The notes under the pieces are model-generated. The model saw only the letters and a program-made list of their open reading frames with translations. It made no database searches and was not told the DNA's origin. DNA of 64,000 nt from contig NZ_JAAXPG010000013.1 in assembly GCF_012396365.1 (NCBI RefSeq), forward strand, positions 1-64,000. Direction: 5' to 3'. This document shows, piece after piece, positions 8,619 to 15,897 of this stretch; within the stretch, counting starts at the first letter, position 1; each line of letters opens with the position of its first letter. Origin of the DNA: Nocardiopsis alborubida (lineage in GTDB: Bacteria > Actinomycetota > Actinomycetes > Streptosporangiales > Streptosporangiaceae). The translations under genes and the position numbers were made by a program.

Positions 8619-9577
8619 GCGAGCACCCGACCGCCCCGGGGAGCGAACCGACGAACAGTACCGACGTCGTCTGCGTCGGCGAGACCATGGCGGTGCTCGC
8701 CTCGGCCGAGGCGCTCGCGGCCGGAACCAAGCTGGTGGTGGGCACCGGCGGCGCGGAGTCCAACGCGGCGGTCGCCCTGGCGGCCCTGGGGCACACCGCC
8801 TCCTGGGTCAGCCGCGTCGGCGACGACCCCTTCGGCCGCATCGTCACCGACGCCGTCTCCGGATGCGGCGCCGACGTGACCGGCGTGGAGGTGGACCCCG
8901 AGCGCCCCACCGGCCTGTACGTCAAGGACACCGGCCCCGGCGGCGCGGGCGTGCTGTACTACCGCGCGGGTTCGGCCGCCTCCGCGCTGTCGGCCGCCGA
9001 CGCCGAGCGGGTGTGGGCGCGCGACCCCCGCGTGGTCCACCTGTCCGGCATCACCCCGGCCCTGTCCGCGCGCGCCGCCGCGCTCGTGGAGCACCTGCTG
9101 GACCGGCGGACCGGGAACGGCGCGCTGCGCTCCTTCGACGTCAATCACCGGCCCGCCCTGTGGGGGGCCAGGACCGCCGCGCCGGTGCTGCTCGACCTGG
9201 CCCGCCGCGCCGACGTGGTCCTCGTGGGCCGGGACGAGGCCGAGCGCCTGTGGGGCACCCCGGCTGCCGAGGACGTGCGGGCGGTGCTGCCCGAGGTGCC
9301 GGTCCTGGTGGTCAAGGACGCCGAGCACGGTGCGACCTGCTTCGACTCCGACGGCGCGGTGTTCGTGCCGTCCCCTCCGGTGGACGTGGTCGAGGCGGTG
9401 GGCGCGGGCGACGCGTTCGCCGCCGGGTTCCTGTCCGGCCTGCTCGACGGCCTGTCCGTGGAGCGGCGGCTGCTCCTGGGCCACGCGGTCGCGGGCGCGG
9501 TGCTGCGCTCGCCCGGGGACGTCCTGGAGGCCCTGCCCGCGGAGGTCGCCGGGATCCGCGGCTCCGCGGGGGCCTGA
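8615..9577 (+). CDS. PfkB-family carbohydrate kinase (KDG kinase-like)
   Basis: A 320-residue ribokinase-fold kinase. The N-terminal signature is seen around GTGGAESNAAVALAALG, and the C-terminal PfkB signature around EAVGAGDAFAAGF holds the catalytic base D266 and the anion hole GAGD. Overall it most resembles 2-keto-3-deoxygluconate kinases, with CVGETM near the start. The gene overlaps the D-aminoacylase by four bases and must belong to the same operon. That pairing recurs in actinobacteria, but the physiological sugar is unknown; an amino-sugar- or lactate-linked compound from cell-wall turnover is a guess. Confidence 0.85.
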   Translation: MSEHPTAPGSEPTNSTDVVCVGETMAVLASAEALAAGTKLVVGTGGAESNAAVALAALGHTASWVSRVGDDPFGRIVTDAVSGCGADVTGVEVDPERPTGLYVKDTGPGGAGVLYYRAGSAASALSAADAERVWARDPRVVHLSGITPALSARAAALVEHLLDRRTGNGALRSFDVNHRPALWGARTAAPVLLDLARRADVVLVGRDEAERLWGTPAAEDVRAVLPEVPVLVVKDAEHGATCFDSDGAVFVPSPPVDVVEAVGAGDAFAAGFLSGLLDGLSVERRLLLGHAVAGAVLRSPGDVLEALPAEVAGIRGSAGA

Positions 9578-9587
9578 GCGCCGGCCC

Positions 9588-9905
9588 TCAGCCGATGACG
9601 ATGGCACCCGCCAGGACGGGGTCGCCGAAGCTCACCGAGCCGTGCCCGGAGGCCAGCGCGCGGCTGCCCTGGCAGCTCGTGCCCGCGAAGAGCGCGAACT
9701 TGACCCTGCTCTCCGTGGAGATCCCGGTGACGCCGCCCTGTCCCGTCTTGAGGGTGCGGCAGCCCCCGTTCTCCACGGTCTGCTGGTAGCCGGACTCGAA
9801 GGTGACCCGGACCGGGGGAGCCTGGTCCTGTCTGCTCGACAGTCCGGCGATCGCTCCGGCGATGGTGGCGGACATGGTGGCGAGGTTCGCAGGGCGGATC
9901 GGCAC
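9588..9905 (-). CDS. small protein of unknown function
   Basis: A 105-residue protein with GTG start at 9905, chosen because AAGGGGAG lies five bases upstream; a longer frame to 9974 has no ribosome site. The first 30 residues are mildly hydrophobic (MSATIAGAIAGL) but do not form a clear signal peptide. The rest is beta-rich with two cysteines (GGCRTL and TSCQGS) that could form a disulfide. I do not recognise the family. It lies convergent to the kinase, ten bases away, and divergent from the DUF6412-like gene. Confidence 0.55.
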   Translation of the reverse strand: MPIRPANLATMSATIAGAIAGLSSRQDQAPPVRVTFESGYQQTVENGGCRTLKTGQGGVTGISTESRVKFALFAGTSCQGSRALASGHGSVSFGDPVLAGAIVIG

Positions 9906-10163
9906 GGTAACTCCCCTTCTCTGCCGGCCCGCACGGGGCGCCCGGCGAGCACGGAGTTGGTTACTCTGTGTCATTTAGCTACAGCTTCACGCGAACCGAG
10001 AGGAGCCCCGGCGGAGTGTCGGCGGATTTCTGCGCCCGTCGGCCGCCGCCGCCGACCGCTCCCGGGCGCGACCGGGAGTCAACGGGGCGCCGCACGGCCG
10101 GATGTGCGACCGCCGAACATGCCCTAAAATGCGGTTCTACCGGAACGGGGAGGTGAGGGCGTC

Positions 10164-10454
10164 GTGAGCCTCCTTCTCGCGTTCTTCGAGTTCCTCATGC
10201 TGGGCGTCGTCCCCGCCGAACTCCTCCCGGTCCCCGGCTCCCTGTCGCTGCTGGTCGCCGCCGTCGGCGCGGCCGTCGCCTGGTACGTCCTGCGCGGTAC
10301 CGGCGCCTGCCCGGCGCGCGACGCGGCCTCGGGCGCGGTGCACGCGATGCGCCGCAGGTCCGCTCGCCTGCCCGTGCTCACCCTGTGTGACCCCGATGCG
10401 GCGGGGCGGCCCCGTCCCAGAGCACCCGGCGCGGCCCTTCCGGCCGCTCGCTGA
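10164..10454 (+). CDS. small membrane protein, DUF6412-like
   Basis: A 96-residue protein. The first 55 residues form one or two hydrophobic helices (LLLAFFEFLMLGVV; LLVAAVGAAVAWYVL), followed by a basic, Pro/Ala-rich tail. Small proteins of this shape (DUF6412) often precede a second YidC/Oxa1 insertase gene in actinomycetes, and such a gene follows here at 10591, which supports both calls. The GTG start has GGGGAGG ten bases upstream. Function unknown; it may assist the neighbouring insertase. Confidence 0.6.
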   Translation: MSLLLAFFEFLMLGVVPAELLPVPGSLSLLVAAVGAAVAWYVLRGTGACPARDAASGAVHAMRRRSARLPVLTLCDPDAAGRPRPRAPGAALPAAR

Positions 10455-10590
10455 CCCTTCTCCGTACACCCCCGCGCGCGTGCGCGTCCGCGTCGCGCCC
10501 CGGGTGTGCGTCGCGCTCCGCCCCGCGCGGGCGCGGTCCCGAGCGGCCCGACGTCTGTTCCCCTCCCGTCGGACGAAGGGCCTTCCCGCC

Positions 10591-11310
10591 TTGTACAGCC
10601 TCGGGCCGATCGCGGCCGCCATGACCCTGCTCTCGACCGTCCTCTCCGCCCTCACCTCACTGCTCACCCCACTCACCGGGGGCCTGGCCGCCGGACTGGC
10701 CGTCGTGGCCCTGACCGTGGCCGTGCGCCTCCTGCTCGTTCCCCTCGGGGTGGTGCAGGTCCGGGCCGAGAAGGCCCGGGCGCGCCTGGCCCCGCGGCTG
10801 GCGGAGATCACCGCCCGGCACCGCGAGGACCCCGAGAGGCTCGTCGCCGAACAGCGCCGGGTCTACGCCGAGGCGGGCACCTCCCCGCTGGCGGGCTGCC
10901 TGCCCTCCCTCGCGCAGATCCCCGTCATGATCGCCCTCTACGGCGTGTTCATCGGCGCGGGGAGCGGTGAGGAGGCGATGCTCGCGCACACCTTCGGCGG
11001 CGTCGAACTGGGCGAGACCCTGCTGGGCGGCGCGGGCGGAGCGTCCGCGGCGCCCGTGTTCGCCGCTCTCCTGGCCCTGATCGCCCTCGTGGCCTGGGCC
11101 AACCGCCGCTACCTCATGCTGCCCATAATGCGGGCGGGCGCCGAGGCCAACCCGGGACAGCCCCAGCTCCCCGGGCTCCTGACCTACATGCAGTTCACGA
11201 CCGTGGCGGTCGCCGCGTTCGTGCCGCTGGCCGGAGGCCTGTACCTGCTGACCTCCGGCGCGTGGGCGCTGGGGGAGCGGCTCCTCCTGCGCCGGGTGGT
11301 CCCGGACTGA
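10591..11310 (+). CDS. YidC/Oxa1-family membrane protein insertase (accessory copy)
   Basis: A 239-residue inner-membrane insertase. After the N-terminal helix comes the conserved core: TVAVRLLLVPLGVVQVRAEKARARLAP (helix plus coiled cytosolic hairpin) and LAGCLPSLAQIPVMIALYGVF. Two further hydrophobic helices end in a short basic tail. It lacks the large periplasmic domain of proteobacterial YidC, as usual in Gram-positives. The frame is open further upstream but overlaps the previous gene. I chose TTG 10591 (GAAGGG ten bases upstream); ATG 10621 is the alternative. With the DUF6412-like gene next door this looks like the secondary copy, not the one in the rnpA-jag region. Confidence 0.78.
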   Translation: MYSLGPIAAAMTLLSTVLSALTSLLTPLTGGLAAGLAVVALTVAVRLLLVPLGVVQVRAEKARARLAPRLAEITARHREDPERLVAEQRRVYAEAGTSPLAGCLPSLAQIPVMIALYGVFIGAGSGEEAMLAHTFGGVELGETLLGGAGGASAAPVFAALLALIALVAWANRRYLMLPIMRAGAEANPGQPQLPGLLTYMQFTTVAVAAFVPLAGGLYLLTSGAWALGERLLLRRVVPD

Positions 11311-11313
11311 GCC

Positions 11314-11351
11314 GTGGCACGGCCCCCGGAGCGGTTCGGGGGCCGCGCCAC
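11314..11351. terminator. bidirectional hairpin terminator
   Basis: A 15-base stem with one mismatch and an 8-base loop begins three bases after the insertase stop, between convergent genes. Arms: GTGGCACGGCCCCCG (11314-11328) and CGGGGGCCGCGCCAC (11337-11351). Confidence 0.65.
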
Positions 11352-11361
11352 GACCGATCCG

Positions 11362-11979
11362 TCAGAAGTCCACGCTGACGCAGGCCAGGCGGTCGCCCGC
11401 GGTGCCCGCCTCGCCCTCACCGGTGTGGGTGTGGTGCTCGTGCAGCACCAGAGACCGGGCCTCGCCCTCGCGGAACTCCCAGTCCACCGTGCTGGTCGCA
11501 CGGGCGTTGCCGTCCTCGTCGGTGGTGAAGTCCAGCCAGACCTCGTTCTCGGGGTTGGCGTAGGCGGGGTCGCTGGAGGGCTCGTCCTCGGTGGCGGCCG
11601 GGTCGGCCTCGTTCTGGTAGTGGGGGCCCGCGTCCGCCGGGTCCTCACCGCAGGGCCGGGTGTGCACGTGGGCGCCGAAGTCGCGGTCCCCCTCCAGGCT
11701 GGTACCGGTGAACTGCACGTGGGTCCGCCCGTCCTGGACGCGTACCTGCACGTCGGAGGTGGCGCCCCCGGGCACGGCGGTCTCGTCGTAGGTGATGGCG
11801 CCCGCGCCCTCGCCGGGCGGAAGGAAGGTCGACGCGGTCACGCTGGGGGAGGCGGTGGGCGCGGTCTGAGGGGATTCCGGGGAGGCCGCGCCGCCGTTCT
11901 CGGCGGGATCGGACTGCGCGCATCCGGCGGCGAGGGTCGCGGTCAGGGCCAGGCCGACGGCGAACGGTGTGATGCGCAT
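11362..11979 (-). CDS. sodC: Cu/Zn superoxide dismutase-like lipoprotein
   Basis: A 205-residue exported lipoprotein. A signal peptide ends in the lipobox LAAGC and is followed by a disordered Ser/Pro/Thr spacer. The Cu/Zn SOD domain shows the copper-ligand pair HVH (H104, H106), the bridging-His region GPHYQ, SLVLHEHHTHTG, and the GDRLAC end. The Cys of RPCG and of RLAC would form the family disulfide. It would dismutate superoxide on the outer face of the membrane. Start ATG 11979 is chosen for a GGGAG seven bases upstream; an ATG at 12003 has none. The loop between ligands is longer than in classical SodC, so activity is likely but not certain. Confidence 0.8.
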   Translation of the reverse strand: MRITPFAVGLALTATLAAGCAQSDPAENGGAASPESPQTAPTASPSVTASTFLPPGEGAGAITYDETAVPGGATSDVQVRVQDGRTHVQFTGTSLEGDRDFGAHVHTRPCGEDPADAGPHYQNEADPAATEDEPSSDPAYANPENEVWLDFTTDEDGNARATSTVDWEFREGEARSLVLHEHHTHTGEGEAGTAGDRLACVSVDF

Positions 11980-12042
11980 GACGGAACTCCCGGTTGCTCT
12001 CAACGGTCGCCCGCAAGACTACCCAAGGTACCCAGGGGATAA

Positions 12043-12537
12043 CTAGGCGTGCGGAACGCGATCTGTCGGGGGAGGGAAGGGCGTCCTGAGGGTGAAGGCC
12101 TCGGGGGTGGGGCCGTCGGCGCGCAACAGGTCCAGGCGCCTTCCGGCCTCCTCGACAGTGGGGATCGTACCGCTGGGAACCCACCACAGAACCAGGTACG
12201 CCTCCCGCAGGTGCTCGAACCACTCCCGGCGGCCGCGCAGCAGTTCCAGGTGCTCACTGCGGTAGGTGAAGTTCCACAGCGACTCCACGTCCCGCCAGAC
12301 GGAGTAGTTGATCAGGAGCCCGCCGCCGAAGGGCCGCATGCCGGTGGCGTCCTCCTTGCCCTCCTCGACCAGCCGCCACACGAATCCGGGGGCGCTGTCG
12401 GCCAGCGCGTTGATCGGGTCGATGCGGGAGGCGAAGCCCGTCATGGAGGGGTCGTCGAGGGGGGCCCTGAGGACGCCGACGTTGATCTGTGCCAGGTGGT
12501 ACCCGGAGGGGGAGGTCTCGTTCACGGGACACAGCAC
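12043..12537 (-). CDS. DUF3291 family protein
   Basis: A 164-residue soluble protein with the DUF3291 pattern: YHLAQINVGVLRAPLDDP near the start, FVWRLVEE, a central SVWRDVESLWNFTYRSEHLELL and a WWVPSGTIPTVEEA block. The fold resembles dimeric alpha-beta barrel monooxygenases, but no catalytic role is established. GTG 12537 and GTG 12525 are both possible starts; neither has a good ribosome site. It begins 20 bases after the stop of the wHTH regulator on the same strand, so the two probably form one transcript. Confidence 0.8.
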   Translation of the reverse strand: MLCPVNETSPSGYHLAQINVGVLRAPLDDPSMTGFASRIDPINALADSAPGFVWRLVEEGKEDATGMRPFGGGLLINYSVWRDVESLWNFTYRSEHLELLRGRREWFEHLREAYLVLWWVPSGTIPTVEEAGRRLDLLRADGPTPEAFTLRTPFPPPTDRVPHA

Positions 12538-12557
12538 ACCACGGCCGGACTTCTATG

Positions 12558-13256
12558 TCAACGATCATTGTTTTTGGAAATCACCACGCAGCACCGACCC
12601 GGACGGGCGTCCATCCGGGCCCTCCCGCCGTCCTCGCCGCGCCCCTCCAGCAGGCCGCGCAGCAGCTCCATGTTGAGTCCGCAGGCGAGCGGGGGGAAGG
12701 CGTGCGCCAGGGTGTGGAAGGGACAGTTGAGCAGCCGCACGTCGTCGCCCTCCCCCGCGGCCGCGTCCGGCCCGGAGCCGTCCCCGCAGGCGCGGCCGGC
12801 CCCCTCCACGGGCTCGTAGCCCCGGGCGCGCAGCAGTTCCGCCAGCGTCTCCCCCCGGTGCTCCGCCCCGATCCGGCGGCCCTCCTCGCGGGCGGCGGCG
12901 TGCAGGGCCTCCTCGGCCCCGTGCCGCTCCACCGCCTCCGCCAGCACGTGCGCGGCCAGCTCGTAGTCCCTCGGCGGCAGGTGCAGCGAAAGCTCCCGGT
13001 CCGCGCGCCGGTACAGCTTGGCCGGACGGCCCGACCCCGGCCCCTCGCGGCCGCTCACCTTGCGGCGGGCCACCTCCAGCAGGCCCGCGTCGGCCAGCCG
13101 GTCCAGGTGGTGCGCGGCCAGGGTGCGCTGGATGCCGAGGGCCTCCGCCGCCTGGCCCCGGCTGACCTCGCCGTGCGCCGCCGCCACGTACTCGTACAGC
13201 CTGCGGCGCACGGGGTCGGCGAGGGTCTGCGCGGCGTCGATCGAGGAGTCGTCCAT
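12558..13256 (-). CDS. winged-HTH regulator with C-terminal cysteine cluster (SufR/ArsR-like)
   Basis: A 232-residue transcription regulator. Residues about 10-75 form an ArsR/DeoR-type winged helix ([32 protein letters not shown]). The C-terminal domain carries spaced cysteines: NCPFH, LACGLN and a terminal RCCVVI. This matches the arrangement in actinobacterial SufR-like regulators, where Cys residues hold an Fe-S cluster, so redox or iron sensing is likely. I chose ATG 13256 because upstream sequence is shared with the divergent YigZ gene. The DUF3291 gene follows in the same direction. Target genes unknown; the divergent promoter is the first candidate. Confidence 0.8.
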   Translation of the reverse strand: MDDSSIDAAQTLADPVRRRLYEYVAAAHGEVSRGQAAEALGIQRTLAAHHLDRLADAGLLEVARRKVSGREGPGSGRPAKLYRRADRELSLHLPPRDYELAAHVLAEAVERHGAEEALHAAAREEGRRIGAEHRGETLAELLRARGYEPVEGAGRACGDGSGPDAAAGEGDDVRLLNCPFHTLAHAFPPLACGLNMELLRGLLEGRGEDGGRARMDARPGRCCVVISKNNDR

Positions 13257-13335
13257 GCCCCCATTGTCGGCGCGGCCCGGCACCGCGCGCAGTGGGACAC
13301 TGGTGGACGACCACGACCCCTGCCGAACAGGCGAC

Positions 13336-13956
13336 ATGCGAACGATCAGACGCGACGGCGAGCACGAGCTGGAGATCCGCAGATCCCGCTTCCTCTGTGC
13401 GTTGGCCAGGGCGGACACCGAGGAAGCCGCCCGCGCCTTCATCGCGGAGCGCCGTAAGGAGCACTGGGGCGCCAACCACAACTGCACCGCCTACGTCCTC
13501 GGCGACCAGGGCGAGGTCCAGCGCTCCAGCGACGACGGCGAGCCCTCCGGGACCGCGGGACTGCCCATGCTGGAGGTGCTGCGGCGCCGGGAGCTCACCG
13601 ACACCGTCGCCGTGGTCACCCGCTACTTCGGCGGGGTCAAGCTCGGCGCGGGCGGGCTGATCCGCGCCTACGGCAACGCGGTGTCCGCCGCAGTGGACGC
13701 GCTCGGGGTCCTGGAGCGCCGCGAACTCCTCGTCGTGGACGTGTTCGCCGACTACGTCCTCGGCGGGCGCCTGGAGAGCGACCTGCGCGACTCCTCCCTG
13801 ACCGTGCGCGACGTCGCCTACGCCGACCGGGTCCGTATCGAGGTGGCCCTGCCCGAGGCCGATCTGCCCGGATTCGGGGTCCGCCTGGCCGAGCTGACCG
13901 GCGGAAGGGCCGAGTTCGAGGTCCGGGGGACCACGGTCGTCGAGGTGGAGCCCTGA
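13336..13956 (+). CDS. YigZ/IMPACT family protein
   Basis: A 206-residue protein with the UPF0029/IMPACT N-terminal domain. Recognisable parts are EIRRSRFLCALA, the AERRKEHWGANHNCTAY segment, the family signature DDGEPSGTAGLPML and VVTRYFGGVKLGAGGL. A ferredoxin-like C-terminal domain follows. Bacterial YigZ proteins are conserved but of uncertain function, with proposed links to ribosomes or nucleic acids. ATG 13336 fits the family start; the ribosome site is weak (AGG). The gene is divergent from the cysteine-bearing regulator, 79 bases apart. Confidence 0.88.
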   Translation: MRTIRRDGEHELEIRRSRFLCALARADTEEAARAFIAERRKEHWGANHNCTAYVLGDQGEVQRSSDDGEPSGTAGLPMLEVLRRRELTDTVAVVTRYFGGVKLGAGGLIRAYGNAVSAAVDALGVLERRELLVVDVFADYVLGGRLESDLRDSSLTVRDVAYADRVRIEVALPEADLPGFGVRLAELTGGRAEFEVRGTTVVEVEP

Positions 13957-14065
13957 GCCCGCGCCACGTCCCATGGCTGTAACGACTCGCTCTCCCTGTG
14001 TCCGCCCGCCGCGGCGCGGCTTAGGATTTGCCGTAAACGTCATCGTTCGTGGGGAGAAACCGTCC

Positions 14066-15637
14066 ATGCGCCGCTCACGGGTGCCCCGGGCCCTCACCTG
14101 TGGACTCGCGGTGCTGCTGGCCACCGCGTGCACCGGTGATCCGGAACCCCCCGCGCCCCCTGCCGGGGAGGAGCCCGCCCCCGTCCCCACCGCGTTCGAG
14201 GGGGAGGCTCCGCCCGGGATCGAGGGGGAGATGCTGCGCTACCTGCACGGCGGATCCGCCGACGTCCACGAGATCTTCGCCGATCCCCTCGGCGTGCGCA
14301 TCAGCCCGGTCGGCGACGCCTTCCTCGTCAGCTCCGGCAGCGAGGACCGCCACCTGCTGCACGACGCCGCCACCGGCGAGACGCTGTGGGAGGGCGCGGC
14401 GCGCTTCGACGGCTTCGGCACCGACCGCGACGGCGAGCGGGTGCTGCTCATGGCGGACGCCGACGGGCTGCCGTTCGTCCTCGACGCCCGCGGCGAACGG
14501 CTGTGGGAACCGGCGCGGGAGGGTGACGCCTACCTCGACGGCCTCGCCGTGCGCCGCCCCGGGGGATGGACCGCCGAGGAGCCCCACGGGGCGTTCTCGC
14601 TGCTCGACGGCGGGGGCGGCGAACTGTGGGAGTACGAGTTCGAGGCCCCGTCCGAGCCCGAGGCGGAGGAAGGGGCCTCCGGGGCCGACGGCGGGTCCGG
14701 TGAGCCCGGGGAATCCGGGGAAACCGAGTCCGACGAGGGGGTGGAGGAGCCCGGGGACGGAGGGGAACCCGAGGAGCCCGCGCTGGGAGTGCCCGTCGCC
14801 GCTCGGGACGACCTGGTCCTGCTCGCCACCGGCGGCCCCGTCCTGCACGCCCGCTCCATCGGCGCCGACACCGCGGGCGAGGAGCTGTGGACGGTCGACG
14901 GCGAGGACGGGGACCTGGGCCTGCCCACCTCCGCTCCCGCCCCCGCGCCGCAGGTGATCGGCTTCTACACGCTTCCCGACGCGGGCGCCGGGACCGAGTC
15001 CCCGAGCGAGTCCGCGTCCGAGGACTCCGGGGACGCCGGGGACGCCGGGGACGGGGAGGACACGGGGGAGGACGAGGCCGACGGCGAGGAGGTCCTGCTG
15101 CTGCGCTGGGCCCGGTCCGAGGCGCCCTCGACCCTCTCCGCGCACGACCCCGACACCGGTGACCTGCTGTGGACCCTGGAGGAGCCGGGCGCGAACCCGG
15201 TCGCCGGGGCCTTCGGTTCCGGCGGGGTCGCGGGCAGCCTCTACGACGAGGCCACCGGAACCCTCCTGCTGCCCCAGGCCAGCGGTGAGGCGCCGGTGGT
15301 CGCGGTCGACCTGGCCGGGGGAGAGGTCCTGTGGGGCCTGGAGGAGGAGGCGGGGTCGATCTCCCCGGCCTTCGCCTTCGAGGGCCTGGTCTACGGCGAC
15401 TCCCGCGCCAGCGGCGGACAGGACCGGCAGCTGGTGCTCGACGCCGTCACGATGGACGTGGTCGAGGACGAGCTCCCCGCGTACGTGGAGGCGGTCACCG
15501 AGAGCGGGCACGCCATCCTCGTGCACGACCGGCAGCGGTTCGTCTACGGTCCGCCCTCGGACGAGCCCTCCGAGGGGGAGTCCGGCGAGCCCTCCGACGC
15601 GGAGGGTTCCGGGGCCCCGGGCGACGAAGCCAGCTGA
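14066..15637 (+). CDS. PQQ-type beta-propeller lipoprotein
   Basis: A 523-residue exported lipoprotein, likely at the outer membrane face. The signal peptide (LTCGLAVLLATAC) has a lipobox-like LATAC. The mature part shows repeated blade motifs of the PQQ-like/BamB-like propeller: ATGETLWEG, RGERLWEPA, GEELWTVDG, DTGDLLWTLE, AGGEVLWGLE. Two acidic Glu/Gly/Ser-rich inserts interrupt the propeller (around residues 200-235 and 310-340), and an acidic Ser/Glu/Pro tail ends it. GGGGAG lies nine bases before the ATG. Such proteins act as scaffolds or binders; no enzymatic residues were recognised. Confidence 0.78.
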   Translation: MRRSRVPRALTCGLAVLLATACTGDPEPPAPPAGEEPAPVPTAFEGEAPPGIEGEMLRYLHGGSADVHEIFADPLGVRISPVGDAFLVSSGSEDRHLLHDAATGETLWEGAARFDGFGTDRDGERVLLMADADGLPFVLDARGERLWEPAREGDAYLDGLAVRRPGGWTAEEPHGAFSLLDGGGGELWEYEFEAPSEPEAEEGASGADGGSGEPGESGETESDEGVEEPGDGGEPEEPALGVPVAARDDLVLLATGGPVLHARSIGADTAGEELWTVDGEDGDLGLPTSAPAPAPQVIGFYTLPDAGAGTESPSESASEDSGDAGDAGDGEDTGEDEADGEEVLLLRWARSEAPSTLSAHDPDTGDLLWTLEEPGANPVAGAFGSGGVAGSLYDEATGTLLLPQASGEAPVVAVDLAGGEVLWGLEEEAGSISPAFAFEGLVYGDSRASGGQDRQLVLDAVTMDVVEDELPAYVEAVTESGHAILVHDRQRFVYGPPSDEPSEGESGEPSDAEGSGAPGDEAS

Positions 15638-15718
15638 CCGGTCCCCACGGGAGCGCTTCGCTGGCACGGAACCGGGCGGCGGGCGGGCCGGAACCGTTGC
15701 TGGTGTGGTGCAAGGGTT

Positions 15719-15791
15719 CTGACCTGCGGTGATCTTGTGCTTATGGCGAGGCTCGACGGCCCAGACCCGACATAAGTACAAGATCGCGGCG
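15719..15791 (+). repeat. 73-bp dispersed palindromic element, copy 1
   Basis: Arms 15731-15748 (GATCTTGTGCTTATGGCG) and 15768-15785 (CGACATAAGTACAAGATC) enclose a 19-base loop. Asymmetric flanks CTGACCTGCGGT (left) and GCGGCG (right) are also shared with copy 2. It lies between convergent genes (beta-propeller lipoprotein and LysM-like protein). As RNA it would form a long hairpin with one G-U pair and one mismatch. It could be a terminator, a MITE-like element or a protein-binding repeat. Confidence 0.85.
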
Positions 15792-15897
15792 TGGGGAGCG
15801 AGCCGGTCCCTCCGGGGCTTGGCCCCTCCGCGTGTCCGGAACCGGCGGCTCGCGCACGCCGCACCGGCGGTGCGCTGCGGACACCGGGGCGGCGGGA

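Noticed and set aside
9957..9985. Promoter TTGGTT-17-TACAGC pointing to the DUF6412-like gene
   Set aside because: Spacing is good, but the boxes are poor and the site lies 180 bases upstream; not enough to call.
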